Assembly: GCA_039815825.1 (NCBI GenBank)
Contig: JBCBYO010000017.1
Coordinates: 1-64,000 of the forward strand
DNA length: 64,000 nt
Direction: 5' to 3'
Source: JBCBDX01 sp039815825
Lineage (GTDB): Bacteria > Pseudomonadota > Alphaproteobacteria > Rhizobiales > Rhizobiaceae
Positions 42,581-51,412 of this stretch are shown piece by piece. The notes under the pieces are model-generated. The model was not told the DNA's origin. It did not search any database and worked only from the letters and a program-made list of their open reading frames with translations. Both the position numbers and the translations under genes were made by a program. The number at the start of each line of letters is the position of its first letter. The stretch's first letter is position 1.

Positions 42581-43651
42581 ATGCGGGTCGGCGTTTTAAC
42601 ATCAACTGTTGCCCATGCGTTGCTCCTTGGTTGGGGGCTCGTCACTTGGGGTGCGCCTGATGCTTTCGATGTCGAAGACGTTGAAGCGTTGCCTATCGAT
42701 TTGGTTTCCATCGAGGAATTTACCCAAATTCAGGAGGGATCGCAGGAGGCGCCGAAGGACGGTCCAGCGACGCCTGACCAGGTTCTAAACCCAGAGCCGA
42801 GACCAGAGGTTGAGAATATTGGTACTCAGGAGCGGGACCAGTCCACGCCTGAAACCGAGGAGCAGTTGGTCGCCGAAGTGGAAGAAGCGCGCCTGCCTGA
42901 ACCAGTAGACACCCAAACACCCGTGACTACACCGAGGCCAGATCCAGAACCTACGCCGCCACAAACACAGGAAGCGCCAGCGACGCCCGCGACCGAAGTG
43001 GCGCCTGAACCTGAACAACGTCAGGATGTGGCCCCAGATCCGGTTGAAGAGGCTATTGAGACCGCGGAACCTGAGCCAACAGTCGCTGAAGAGCCTACAG
43101 TTTTACCTGAGAACCTTCCGGTCCCAGCGGCTAGGCCAGAGCGCCCGCCAGCGCAAACCGCGCAAACACCAGAGCGCGAAAATCGTGACGCGCAGGAAGA
43201 ACGCCAAGCCCAGCAGCAGCCGACAAATGAAGATCAACCATCAGACGATATCGCTTCGTTGATCAACCGCGACCGTGGCTCGGGTGGCGGCGCCGCATCG
43301 TCAACGGAACAAGCTTCACGCGGTGGAGAAACAACCACGGGTGGCACGACCTTGACGCAAAGCGAAATGGATTCTCTTCGCGGGCAAATACAAGCGTGCT
43401 GGAGCCCGCCTGCCGGTGTCCTCGATGCGGCTGATCTTCGCGTATCGGTGCGCTTTGCGCTTGACGCGGCGGGCAAGTTGGAAGGCCGTCCGCAGGTGAC
43501 GACGTCGTCTGGAAATCGGCAGGCGGACGAGAGTGCTGTACGTGCTGTTCAGCGGTGCAATATACAAAATGATGGCTTCCAGTTGCCTGCAGAAAAGTAT
43601 GCGGCTTGGCGTGATGTTGTCGTCAATTTTGACCCGAGCGAGATGTTTTAA
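42581..43651 (+). CDS. tolA: TolA-like envelope-spanning protein
   Basis: The 356-residue protein has an N-terminal membrane helix (about residues 6–24), a long Pro/Glu/Gln/Thr-rich periplasmic stretch (about 45–230) and a C-terminal TolA/TonB-like domain (QIQACWSPPAGVLDAADLRV and VRAVQRCNIQNDGFQLP). It should connect the TolQR motor to Pal across the periplasm. The rich Pro/Glu stretch differs from the helical Ala/Lys domain of E. coli TolA, which is normal for alphaproteobacteria. Confidence 0.88.
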   Translation: MRVGVLTSTVAHALLLGWGLVTWGAPDAFDVEDVEALPIDLVSIEEFTQIQEGSQEAPKDGPATPDQVLNPEPRPEVENIGTQERDQSTPETEEQLVAEVEEARLPEPVDTQTPVTTPRPDPEPTPPQTQEAPATPATEVAPEPEQRQDVAPDPVEEAIETAEPEPTVAEEPTVLPENLPVPAARPERPPAQTAQTPERENRDAQEERQAQQQPTNEDQPSDDIASLINRDRGSGGGAASSTEQASRGGETTTGGTTLTQSEMDSLRGQIQACWSPPAGVLDAADLRVSVRFALDAAGKLEGRPQVTTSSGNRQADESAVRAVQRCNIQNDGFQLPAEKYAAWRDVVVNFDPSEMF

Positions 43652-43743
43652 TGTTGACACTATTGGTTGCAAAACGCGAAATCGAAATGTTCTGTTTTGG
43701 CACAGAAATGCGCGGGCAAACCCTAGCAGCAAGGTCTGAATTC

Positions 43744-45039
43744 ATGTTTCTCAGAGTTTTTTCGGCACTGGTCATTTTCATTCTGGCGACGATGCCGGCG
43801 CGCGCACTTGTTGAAATTGATATCAATCGCGGGACAGTCGAGCCCTTGCCAGTGGCAGTGACCGACTTTCTGTCAACCGACGATTTGGGACTGCAGATTT
43901 CGCAGGTGGTAACGGAAAATCTGCGACGGTCCGGCGTTTTCGCGCCAATCTCAAGAAGTGCCTTTATCGAGGCGATAACCAATACCGATGTCGCGCCCCG
44001 CTTTGAAGACTGGCGGGTGATCAATGCTCAAGCGCTTGTGACCGGCAAGGTGACGGACGAAGGCGGTGGCCGTTTGCGGGCGGAGTTTCGCCTTTGGGAC
44101 ACGTTTGCTGCCGAACAGATGACAGGAGAGCAGTTTTTCACCAATCGTGACAATTGGCGCCGGGTCGCTCACATCATATCGGATGCGATTTATGAACGGC
44201 TTACCGGTGAAACCGGCTATTTCGACACGCGCGTTGTCTATGTCGATGAGAGCGGACCGCGCGATCAGCGGGTTAAACGTCTGGCGATTATGGACCAAGA
44301 TGGTGCCAACCGGCGCTTTCTGACCAATGGTGGCGACATTGTGCTGACACCGCGTTTTTCGCCGAACCGGCAAGAGATCACTTATATGGATTTTGCCGGC
44401 GGTCAGCCGCGCGTCTACCTGCTGCAGCTAGAGACTGGCCAGCGAGAGCTTATCGGGGATTTCCCGGGAATGAGCTTTTCACCGCGTTTCTCACCCGATG
44501 GCCAAAAAGTGGTGATGAGCTTGCTGCAGCCAGACGGCAACTCAAACATCTATGCGATGGATTTGCGCAACCGATCCACAACCCGGCTGACAAGTTCACC
44601 GTCCATTGACACGTCACCTTCATATTCGCCGGATAGTTCTCGCATCGTTTTTGAAAGTGATCGCGGTGGTCGTCAGCAGCTTTATGTCATGACCGCCAGC
44701 GGCGGCGAGGCGGCGCGCATTTCTTTTGGCAACGGTTCTTACTCCACCCCTGTTTGGTCACCGCGCGGCGATCTGATTGCTTTCACGAAGCAATCAGGCG
44801 GCCAGTTTTCAATTGGCGTGATGCGGCCCGATGGTTCGGGCGAACGTATTTTGACGACCGGTTTCCACAATGAAGGTCCGACTTGGGCGCCTAACGGTCG
44901 GTACATTATGTTTTTTCGACAGGAAGCGGGTGCGGGCGGTCCACAGCTCTATCAAATTGATCTAACTGGTCGGAACGAACAGCCGGTCCCAATCGATGGC
45001 TTTGGTTCGGATCCCGCTTGGTCACCGCTGTTGGAATGA
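43744..45039 (+). CDS. tolB: Tol-Pal system protein TolB
   Basis: The 431-residue periplasmic protein has a signal peptide (MFLRVFSALVIFILATMPARA), an N-terminal alpha/beta domain and a C-terminal six-bladed beta-propeller with repeats such as FSPNRQEITYMDF, SPRFSPDGQKVVM, SYSPDSSRIVFESDR and APNGRYIMFFRQ. TolB binds Pal and TolA. The ATG at 43744 opens the signal peptide; the open frame back to 43651 overlaps tolA and is not supported. Confidence 0.95.
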   Translation: MFLRVFSALVIFILATMPARALVEIDINRGTVEPLPVAVTDFLSTDDLGLQISQVVTENLRRSGVFAPISRSAFIEAITNTDVAPRFEDWRVINAQALVTGKVTDEGGGRLRAEFRLWDTFAAEQMTGEQFFTNRDNWRRVAHIISDAIYERLTGETGYFDTRVVYVDESGPRDQRVKRLAIMDQDGANRRFLTNGGDIVLTPRFSPNRQEITYMDFAGGQPRVYLLQLETGQRELIGDFPGMSFSPRFSPDGQKVVMSLLQPDGNSNIYAMDLRNRSTTRLTSSPSIDTSPSYSPDSSRIVFESDRGGRQQLYVMTASGGEAARISFGNGSYSTPVWSPRGDLIAFTKQSGGQFSIGVMRPDGSGERILTTGFHNEGPTWAPNGRYIMFFRQEAGAGGPQLYQIDLTGRNEQPVPIDGFGSDPAWSPLLE

Positions 45040-45100
45040 TGCCGCCGCTATTTTGCCGTATTTCCAGCACATTTGCTGACGCCAGATCGAAAACGTAATG

Positions 45101-45115
45101 TTAAGGTGCTATTAA
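45101..45115 (+). promoter_or_regulatory. CtrA box upstream of pal
   Basis: TTAAGGTGCTATTAA is a perfect TTAA-N7-TTAA match ending 78 bp before the pal start, in the 153-bp gap between tolB and pal. It points to a separate, cell-cycle-controlled promoter for pal in addition to read-through from the tol genes. Confidence 0.65.
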
Positions 45116-45192
45116 CTGCGTTTTTTGAGCACCGGTTAAGTACAATGGGGTTATCAAATGATTGATAAACCCACTGCAATTTGAGGCAGAAT

Positions 45193-45702
45193 ATGGCGAT
45201 CTCGCTGATCAAAAATACACGCGGTAAAATGGCTGTGGCCGCTCTTTTAAGTGCGGCTGTGCTCGCTGGCTGCGCACGTAATACACCTTTGCCAAACAAT
45301 CCCGGCGATCTGGGCCTGGTCAATGGAGCAGCGCCGGGATCAACGCAGGATTTCACGGTCAATGTCGGCGATCGTATTTTCTTCGATACCGATTCTTCGA
45401 CCATCCGTGCTGACGCGCAGGCGACTTTGGCGCGGCAGGCGCAATGGTTGAACCAGTATCCCAATTACACGGTCACCATTGAAGGCCATGCTGATGAGCG
45501 CGGAACGCGTGAGTACAATCTGGCTTTGGGTGCTCGGCGCGCGGCTGCGACGAAAGCTTATCTCGCATCGCAAGGCGTAAATGCAGCGCGGATCAACACA
45601 CTTTCCTTTGGTAAGGAGCGACCGGTCGCGACTTGCGATAACATCTCTTGTTGGTCCCAGAACAGGCGTGCGGTCACCGCTTTGGGCGGGCCGAGCAGCT
45701 AG
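45193..45702 (+). CDS. pal: Peptidoglycan-associated lipoprotein Pal
   Basis: The 169-residue lipoprotein has a lipobox LAGCARN with Cys at about residue 27 and an OmpA-like domain: FFDTDSSTIRADAQATLARQAQWL, IEGHADERGTREYNLALGARRA and QNRRAVTAL. It anchors the outer membrane to peptidoglycan. The start at 45193 follows GAGGCAG; a TTG at 45181 is not needed. It is preceded by a CtrA box and followed by a strong RNA hairpin. Confidence 0.95.
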   Translation: MAISLIKNTRGKMAVAALLSAAVLAGCARNTPLPNNPGDLGLVNGAAPGSTQDFTVNVGDRIFFDTDSSTIRADAQATLARQAQWLNQYPNYTVTIEGHADERGTREYNLALGARRAAATKAYLASQGVNAARINTLSFGKERPVATCDNISCWSQNRRAVTALGGPSS

Positions 45703-45720
45703 CGTTGCCTTGATTTTGCC

Positions 45721-45749
45721 CCACCTACCCTCGAAGTTATGGTAGGTGG
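45721..45749. other. Perfect 9-bp RNA hairpin between pal and cpoB
   Basis: CCACCTACC and GGTAGGTGG form a perfect 9-bp stem around an 11-nt loop in the 76-bp gap between pal and cpoB. No T-run follows, so it is not a standard terminator. It may stabilise the pal end of the transcript or lower read-through into cpoB. Confidence 0.55.
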
Positions 45750-45778
45750 ATCTAGATCGCATCCCTCAAGGTGGCGAA

Positions 45779-46645
45779 ATGAGAGTTTTAATTTCCGTTC
45801 TTCTGATTTTGGCAGGCGCTATGTCGACGGCAAGCGCACAGATTGTCGATCCGCGCGTTTTGCAATTGGAGGAACAACTTAGGCAGTTGAATGGGCGCAT
45901 CGAGGAGTTGAACTTCCAATTGCTGCAAATGCAGGAGCAATTACGTCGCCAGCAAGAAGATAATGAATTTCGTCTGCAGCAATTAGAAGACCGGGAGCAA
46001 GGCTCTTTGGTACCCGCGCAAACGCCCGGTTCCGTTGAAACACAAGTTGCTTCTACCGGCGATCTGACGCTGCCAGAAAAACAGGACCGGGTCATACCAT
46101 CGCCGCAGAGTGGCCAGCCGGAACTGGGCGAGCCACCGCGCTCGCTAGGGTCGCTGACTGTTTCTGAAACGGGACAGGTGGTTGGTGCGACGATCGACTT
46201 CTCTGATGCGGGTATTCGAGACGCGCTTGACGGAAATGCCGTTGCGAGCATCGGTGGTGCTCGCAATCCGGAAGAGCTTTACGAGATTGGTTATCGGCAC
46301 ATTTTGAGCGGAGAGTACGCTCTGGCCGAAGGGGTTTTTCAATCGTTTGTCGAGATCTATCCCAATGACCCCCTGATTGCAGACGCGTATTTTTGGCTAG
46401 CAGAATCGATGCTGGCACAGGGGCGTTTTGAGGACGCCGGTGATACGTTTGTTGAGCTTCGCACCATGTACCCGCAGGCGCGCAAGACATCTGAGACCAT
46501 GTTGAAGATTGGTACGATCATGGCGGCACTTGGCAATCGCGATTTGGCCTGCGCGACGTTTACCGATGCGGTAACGTCGCAACCCGCCATGGCCGAGACG
46601 GTGCGTTCCCGGATCGAAGAGGAAGCCGCTCGGGCACAGTGTTGA
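45779..46645 (+). CDS. cpoB: Cell division coordinator CpoB (YbgF)
   Basis: The 288-residue exported protein has a signal peptide (MRVLISVLLILAGAMSTASA), an N-terminal coiled coil with many Gln/Leu (QLEEQLRQLNGRIEELNFQLLQMQEQLR-type pattern) and C-terminal TPR repeats (YEIGYRHILSGEYALAEGVFQSF, NDPLIADAYFWLAESML). CpoB links Tol-Pal to peptidoglycan synthesis during division. The ATG at 45779 follows AAGGTGG. Confidence 0.93.
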   Translation: MRVLISVLLILAGAMSTASAQIVDPRVLQLEEQLRQLNGRIEELNFQLLQMQEQLRRQQEDNEFRLQQLEDREQGSLVPAQTPGSVETQVASTGDLTLPEKQDRVIPSPQSGQPELGEPPRSLGSLTVSETGQVVGATIDFSDAGIRDALDGNAVASIGGARNPEELYEIGYRHILSGEYALAEGVFQSFVEIYPNDPLIADAYFWLAESMLAQGRFEDAGDTFVELRTMYPQARKTSETMLKIGTIMAALGNRDLACATFTDAVTSQPAMAETVRSRIEEEAARAQC

Positions 46646-47757
46646 CCGCCGCCAGCCCTACAACCGCCGTTGCCGAAGGATTTTTTGGCAATTCGGCAAT
46701 TGATTTTGAGCCGATTGAAAGAGCTGTACTCGCGGTATCAGGAGGGGGCGATTCAACGGCCCTTCTGTTCCTCGTTCATGACTATTGGGTACACACGCTG
46801 AAGCGCGATCCGTCTTTGTTACGTGCTGTTACTGTCAATCATGGCGTCCGCGATGAAGCTTTTGAAGAAGCACAAGCTGTTGCTACATGGTGTGCGAGAT
46901 TGGGCATCGGTCATCACGAGATCAATTGGGACGGCCGCGAGGTCAAAAGTGGATTTCAAGCGGCCGCACGCGAAGCGCGTTATGAGAAACTATCCGCTTA
47001 TGCGCGGTCTTTTGGCAATGCGGTGGTTATGACCGGCCACACATTAGACGATCAGTTGGAGACGCTGTTGATGCGCCGTCAGCGGCGTCATGATGGCGCC
47101 GGTATGGCTGGCATTGCACCCGCCACGCTCTGCACCCGTCGCACATGGTTTGTCCGTCCGCTTCTTCATGTTCGCCGCGATGCTCTGCGTACGCATCTGC
47201 GTAGCCGGGGCCTTACTTGGTTTGATGATCCGAGCAATTCCGATAGCGCCTATGAGCGGGTTCGTGTTCGGCAAAACCCTCCTTTTGAATGCGACTCGCT
47301 GCTTGTGGACGCCTACAAGGCGGCTTCACTTCGTTTGTCCAACGCTGAACGGGGCGCTGCATGGATAAGGGCGCATGCCCGGTTGGCCCAAGACGAGAAG
47401 TTTGGTGTGACTGTCCGGCTGCCAATTTTGGCGTTTGGCCAGCCCAAGGCTTTTGTTGGTACGGCCCATTTGCTGATGTTGGTCGGTGCGCAAACGAGCG
47501 TGCCGAATTTTGAAAAAGTGGAGCGGGCTATTGCCGCTTGCATGAAACACAATGGAGCGTCGTTTACGCTTTCTGGATGTTTGTTGGCGCGACGCGGCGA
47601 AGAAATTTGCATTATAAAGGAACTGCGCAATCGACACACCGGGCCATTTGGATTTGACCAGTTGATGCCGGTCTGGGAGACGCAAATCCTGGCTGCAATT
47701 GATGATCTTCGCGCAATCGATCGTGTCCCCTTTCCGCTTTTTTGCCGTTTTGGTTAG
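46639..47757 (+). CDS. tilS: tRNA(Ile)-lysidine synthetase
   Basis: The 372-residue enzyme has the PP-loop ATPase motif LAVSGGGDSTALLFL at about residue 32 and the family phrases VNHGVRDEAFEEA, GHTLDDQLETLLMR and WFDDPSNSDSAYERVRVR. It modifies the wobble C of the Ile-AUA tRNA to lysidine, an essential step. The GTG at 46639 overlaps the cpoB stop by 7 bp; TTG at 46642 is possible. It is followed by ftsH. Confidence 0.93.
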   Translation: MLTAASPTTAVAEGFFGNSAIDFEPIERAVLAVSGGGDSTALLFLVHDYWVHTLKRDPSLLRAVTVNHGVRDEAFEEAQAVATWCARLGIGHHEINWDGREVKSGFQAAAREARYEKLSAYARSFGNAVVMTGHTLDDQLETLLMRRQRRHDGAGMAGIAPATLCTRRTWFVRPLLHVRRDALRTHLRSRGLTWFDDPSNSDSAYERVRVRQNPPFECDSLLVDAYKAASLRLSNAERGAAWIRAHARLAQDEKFGVTVRLPILAFGQPKAFVGTAHLLMLVGAQTSVPNFEKVERAIAACMKHNGASFTLSGCLLARRGEEICIIKELRNRHTGPFGFDQLMPVWETQILAAIDDLRAIDRVPFPLFCRFG

Positions 47758-47868
47758 GCAAGATTGCCACATGTTGCTCCAAATGCTTGGCAAACGCTTT
47801 TGTGAAACCTATCTTTGGGCATTGTGAATGGAGCGTCTCGCTCCGGAAGAATTCAGTCTGGAACCGGT

Positions 47869-49812
47869 ATGAACCCGAAATATCGTAATTTCGCGCTTTG
47901 GGCGATCATTGCAATGATGTTGATCGCCCTCTTTAACATGTTTCAAACGCCTGCCGAACAGGCGGCTGCAAATGACCTGCCATATTCTCAGTTCTTGCAG
48001 GAAGTCGAGGCTGGGCGCGTTGAGTCCGTGACCATATCGGGTGACCGCATCCGTGGCACCTATCGAGACGTCAGCGGCGCCTTTGAGACCTTCTCTCCCG
48101 GTGACAGCGATCTGGTCGCCAAGCTTGAGGCGCAGAATGTTATTATTCGTGCGCGGCCGGAAAATGATGGTTCAAGCTCGTTCTTGGCTGTGCTTCTTTC
48201 ATGGCTGCCAATGATCATCATTTTGGGCGTTTGGATTTTCTTTATGCGCCAGATGCAGGGCGGTGGTTCTCGCGCGATGGGCTTTGGCAAGTCGAAAGCC
48301 AAACTTTTGACCGAAGCTCATGGCCGCGTCACGTTTGACGACGTTGCCGGTGTTGATGAAGCCAAACAGGATCTGGAAGAAATCGTCGAGTTTTTGCGCG
48401 ACCCGCAAAAGTTCCAGCGTTTGGGTGGTAAAATTCCACGCGGCGTCCTTTTGGTTGGCCCTCCCGGAACCGGTAAGACACTTCTTGCCCGTTCTGTGGC
48501 TGGTGAAGCCAATGTTCCGTTCTTTACCATTTCTGGCTCAGACTTTGTCGAAATGTTTGTTGGCGTCGGTGCGTCCCGTGTGCGTGACATGTTTGAACAG
48601 GCCAAGAAGAACTCGCCTTGTATCATCTTTATCGATGAGATCGATGCGGTGGGTCGCCATCGTGGTGCCGGTCTTGGCGGCGGCAATGATGAGCGCGAGC
48701 AAACGCTGAACCAATTGCTCGTTGAGATGGATGGTTTTGAGGCCAACGAATCTATCATTTTGATCGCTGCCACAAACCGTCCGGACGTTCTCGACCCGGC
48801 GCTCCTGCGCCCGGGCCGCTTTGACCGTCAGGTCGTTGTGCCGAACCCCGATATTATTGGCCGCGAAAAAATCTTGAAGGTTCATGTGAAGAACGTGCCT
48901 TTGGCGCCCAATGTTGATCTGAAAACATTGGCACGTGGCACGCCTGGCTTCTCAGGTGCCGATCTCATGAACCTGGTCAATGAGGCCGCTTTGATGGCTG
49001 CGCGCCGCAACAAGCGCCTTGTTACCATGCAAGAGTTTGAAGACGCCAAAGACAAGATCATGATGGGTGCGGAACGTCGTAACAATGCGATGACCGAAGA
49101 GGAAAAGACCCTCACCGCTTATCACGAAGCCGGACACGCGATCACCGCCCTAAAGGTCCCTTCCGCTGATCCGCTTCACAAAGCGACGATTATCCCACGT
49201 GGCCGTGCTCTGGGTATGGTGATGCAGCTCCCTGAGGGCGACAAATACTCCATGAGCTACAAGTACATGAAGTCACGTTTGATCATCATGATGGGCGGTC
49301 GTGTTGCCGAGGAGATCAAGTTCGGCAAGGAAAACATTACCTCAGGTGCTTCGTCGGATATTGAGCAAGCAACGAAATTGGCGCGTGCCATGGTCACTCA
49401 GTGGGGCTTTTCTGAAAAGTTGGGTCAGGTTGCCTATGGTGAGAACCAGCAAGAGGTGTTCTTGGGTCACTCGGTTGCCCAGTCGAAAAACGTTTCGGAA
49501 GAAACGGCTCAGATCATCGATGCGGAAGTGCGCGTGCTGATAGATGAAGCGTATGAAGAAGCGCGCCGGATCTTGACCGATTACAATGACGACTGGATCG
49601 CAATCGCTGAAGGGCTCTTGGAGTACGAGACCTTGTCGGGTGATGAAATCAAAGAGTTGATGGCTGGTAAAAAGCCTTCGCGTGATTTGGGTGACGATAC
49701 ACCGCCATCGCGCGGATCTGCTGTTCCAAAGGCTGGTGCTGGCAAGAAGAAACCTTCCAGCGATGGTCCTGAGCCGGATTCCGGTGGCTTGGAGCCCCAG
49801 CCTCAAGGTTGA
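47869..49812 (+). CDS. ftsH: ATP-dependent zinc metalloprotease FtsH
   Basis: The 647-residue protein has two N-terminal membrane helices (about residues 6–24 and 104–127) around a periplasmic domain, an AAA+ module with Walker A GPPGTGKT at about 197, IIFIDEIDAVGR, and the second region of homology ATNRPDVLDPALLRPGRFD, and a zinc protease domain with HEAGH at about residue 419. It degrades misfolded membrane proteins and regulators such as LpxC or RpoH. The ATG at 47869 gives normal length. A terminator follows. Confidence 0.96.
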   Translation: MNPKYRNFALWAIIAMMLIALFNMFQTPAEQAAANDLPYSQFLQEVEAGRVESVTISGDRIRGTYRDVSGAFETFSPGDSDLVAKLEAQNVIIRARPENDGSSSFLAVLLSWLPMIIILGVWIFFMRQMQGGGSRAMGFGKSKAKLLTEAHGRVTFDDVAGVDEAKQDLEEIVEFLRDPQKFQRLGGKIPRGVLLVGPPGTGKTLLARSVAGEANVPFFTISGSDFVEMFVGVGASRVRDMFEQAKKNSPCIIFIDEIDAVGRHRGAGLGGGNDEREQTLNQLLVEMDGFEANESIILIAATNRPDVLDPALLRPGRFDRQVVVPNPDIIGREKILKVHVKNVPLAPNVDLKTLARGTPGFSGADLMNLVNEAALMAARRNKRLVTMQEFEDAKDKIMMGAERRNNAMTEEEKTLTAYHEAGHAITALKVPSADPLHKATIIPRGRALGMVMQLPEGDKYSMSYKYMKSRLIIMMGGRVAEEIKFGKENITSGASSDIEQATKLARAMVTQWGFSEKLGQVAYGENQQEVFLGHSVAQSKNVSEETAQIIDAEVRVLIDEAYEEARRILTDYNDDWIAIAEGLLEYETLSGDEIKELMAGKKPSRDLGDDTPPSRGSAVPKAGAGKKKPSSDGPEPDSGGLEPQPQG

Positions 49813-49839
49813 TCGCGCATTAACAGTGAATTTTGATTT

Positions 49840-49873
49840 GGGCCGTACACTGGTGTGCGGCCCTTTTCTTTTT
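49840..49873 (+). terminator. Intrinsic terminator after ftsH
   Basis: GGGCCGTACA(C) and (G)TGTGCGGCCC pair almost perfectly with a tiny loop, followed by TTTTCTTTTT, 27 bp after the ftsH stop. Confidence 0.88.
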
Positions 49874-49928
49874 GCCGAACTCGTATCAAAACGGGTCAAA
49901 ATGGGCGCGCGGGATAGGAGTGGGTTCG

Positions 49929-51281
49929 ATGACTAAGAAGTATTTCGGCACCGACGGCATCAGGGGCAAAGCCAATTCGGGTGTCATGACACCGGAAGTT
50001 GCCATGAAGGTTGGCCAAGCGGTCGGCGTCGCTTTTCAGCGCGGGCAGCACCGCCATCGCGTCGTCATTGGTAAAGACACACGCTTATCAGGCTACATGG
50101 TCGAAAATGCTCTTGTGGCGGGCTTTACAAGCGCAGGTATGGACGTGTTCCTGCTGGGCCCGGTACCGACACCTGCAGTTGCAATGCTTACGCGATCACT
50201 TCGCGCCGATATTGGCGTCATGATTTCGGCGTCACACAACCCGTTTTTTGACAATGGCATCAAGCTTTTTGGGCCTGATGGCTACAAGCTGTCTGACAGT
50301 ATCGAGAACCGCGTGGAAGAAATGCTTGATGATGATTTGACATCACATCTTGCGACTGGCGATCGCATCGGACGTGCTACTCGCGTTGAGGGCGATTTAT
50401 ACCGCTATATTGAAGCGGCCAAGCGGACCTTCCCACGGCAATTGAGCCTGTCGGGCATGCGCGTGGTCATCGATTGTGCCAACGGCGCCGGTTACAAAGC
50501 TGCCCCCGCTGCTCTTTGGGAGCTCGGTGCAGAAGTTATTACAATCCACAACGAGCCTAATGGCACCAATATTAATTTGGATTGTGGCTCCACCAACCCG
50601 AACAGTCTTTGCAAGAAGGTCGTCGAAGTTCGGGCAGACCTCGGCATTGCGGTGGATGGTGATGCTGACCGTGTTCTTATCGTTGATGAAAAGGGACATC
50701 TCGTTGACGGTGACCAGCTGATGGCGATGATCGCCCAGAACTGGAAAGAGCGGGAAATGCTGCGCGGTGGCGGAATTGTAGCAACGGTGATGTCCAATCT
50801 CGGCTTAGAGCGTTTCCTCCATGAGGACGGTTTAGCCTTGGCGCGGACAAAAGTGGGCGATCGATATGTCGTCGAACATATGCGCGCGCACGGCTATAAT
50901 GTTGGTGGTGAACAATCAGGCCATATCGTGCTGTCGGACTACGCCACGACCGGTGATGGTATTGTGTCAGCACTTCAAGTGCTCGCTTGCATTAAGCGGG
51001 ATGACAAGGTTGCCAGCGAAGCCTGCAAAAAGTTCGAACCGGTTCCGCAAGTTTTGAAGAACATCCGCTATGGCGGCGGCAAACCCCTGGAAGCCGATCC
51101 GGTTGGCAAGGCTATTGCCCAAGCGGAGGCCAAATTGGGGAATAAAGGCCGCCTTGTTATTCGGCCGTCCGGTACCGAGCCAGTAATTCGCGTCATGGCC
51201 GAAGGCGACGATCCGGTTTTGGTTGAAGCCGTGGTTGACGATATTATTGACAGCATTGCCAGCTTGCCTTCGGCTGCCTAA
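49929..51281 (+). CDS. glmM: Phosphoglucosamine mutase
   Basis: The 450-residue enzyme starts KYFGTDGIRGKAN, has the active-site phosphoserine loop MISASHNPFFDNGIK at about residue 100, the metal-binding DGDADR at about 240, and the sugar-binding GEQSGH and RPSGTEPVIRVM. It converts glucosamine-6-P to glucosamine-1-P for peptidoglycan and lipopolysaccharide. The ATG at 49929 follows AGGAG. ftsH–glmM is a conserved pair. Confidence 0.96.
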   Translation: MTKKYFGTDGIRGKANSGVMTPEVAMKVGQAVGVAFQRGQHRHRVVIGKDTRLSGYMVENALVAGFTSAGMDVFLLGPVPTPAVAMLTRSLRADIGVMISASHNPFFDNGIKLFGPDGYKLSDSIENRVEEMLDDDLTSHLATGDRIGRATRVEGDLYRYIEAAKRTFPRQLSLSGMRVVIDCANGAGYKAAPAALWELGAEVITIHNEPNGTNINLDCGSTNPNSLCKKVVEVRADLGIAVDGDADRVLIVDEKGHLVDGDQLMAMIAQNWKEREMLRGGGIVATVMSNLGLERFLHEDGLALARTKVGDRYVVEHMRAHGYNVGGEQSGHIVLSDYATTGDGIVSALQVLACIKRDDKVASEACKKFEPVPQVLKNIRYGGGKPLEADPVGKAIAQAEAKLGNKGRLVIRPSGTEPVIRVMAEGDDPVLVEAVVDDIIDSIASLPSAA

Positions 51282-51320
51282 CGCGCTGGTATGGTTACGT
51301 TTCTTGGCTAATAAACAGGG

Positions 51321-51335
51321 TTAAGCCGCCTTTAA
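51321..51335 (+). promoter_or_regulatory. CtrA box upstream of the first outer-membrane barrel gene
   Basis: TTAAGCCGCCTTTAA, extended by CCAT to the full TTAACCAT half site, is a perfect TTAA-N7-TTAA match 78 bp before the start at 51413. It is the best CtrA site in the window. Confidence 0.72.
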
Positions 51336-51412
51336 CCATTCTCATCCATCATAATCGGCGAGCGACGCTATTGCCCGCTTGTAGAGATTAGGGCTGTTTG
51401 AGGATGGGAAAA

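Noticed and set aside
43651..43743. Extended tolB start at 43651
   Set aside because: It would overlap tolA and put 31 residues before a clear signal peptide.
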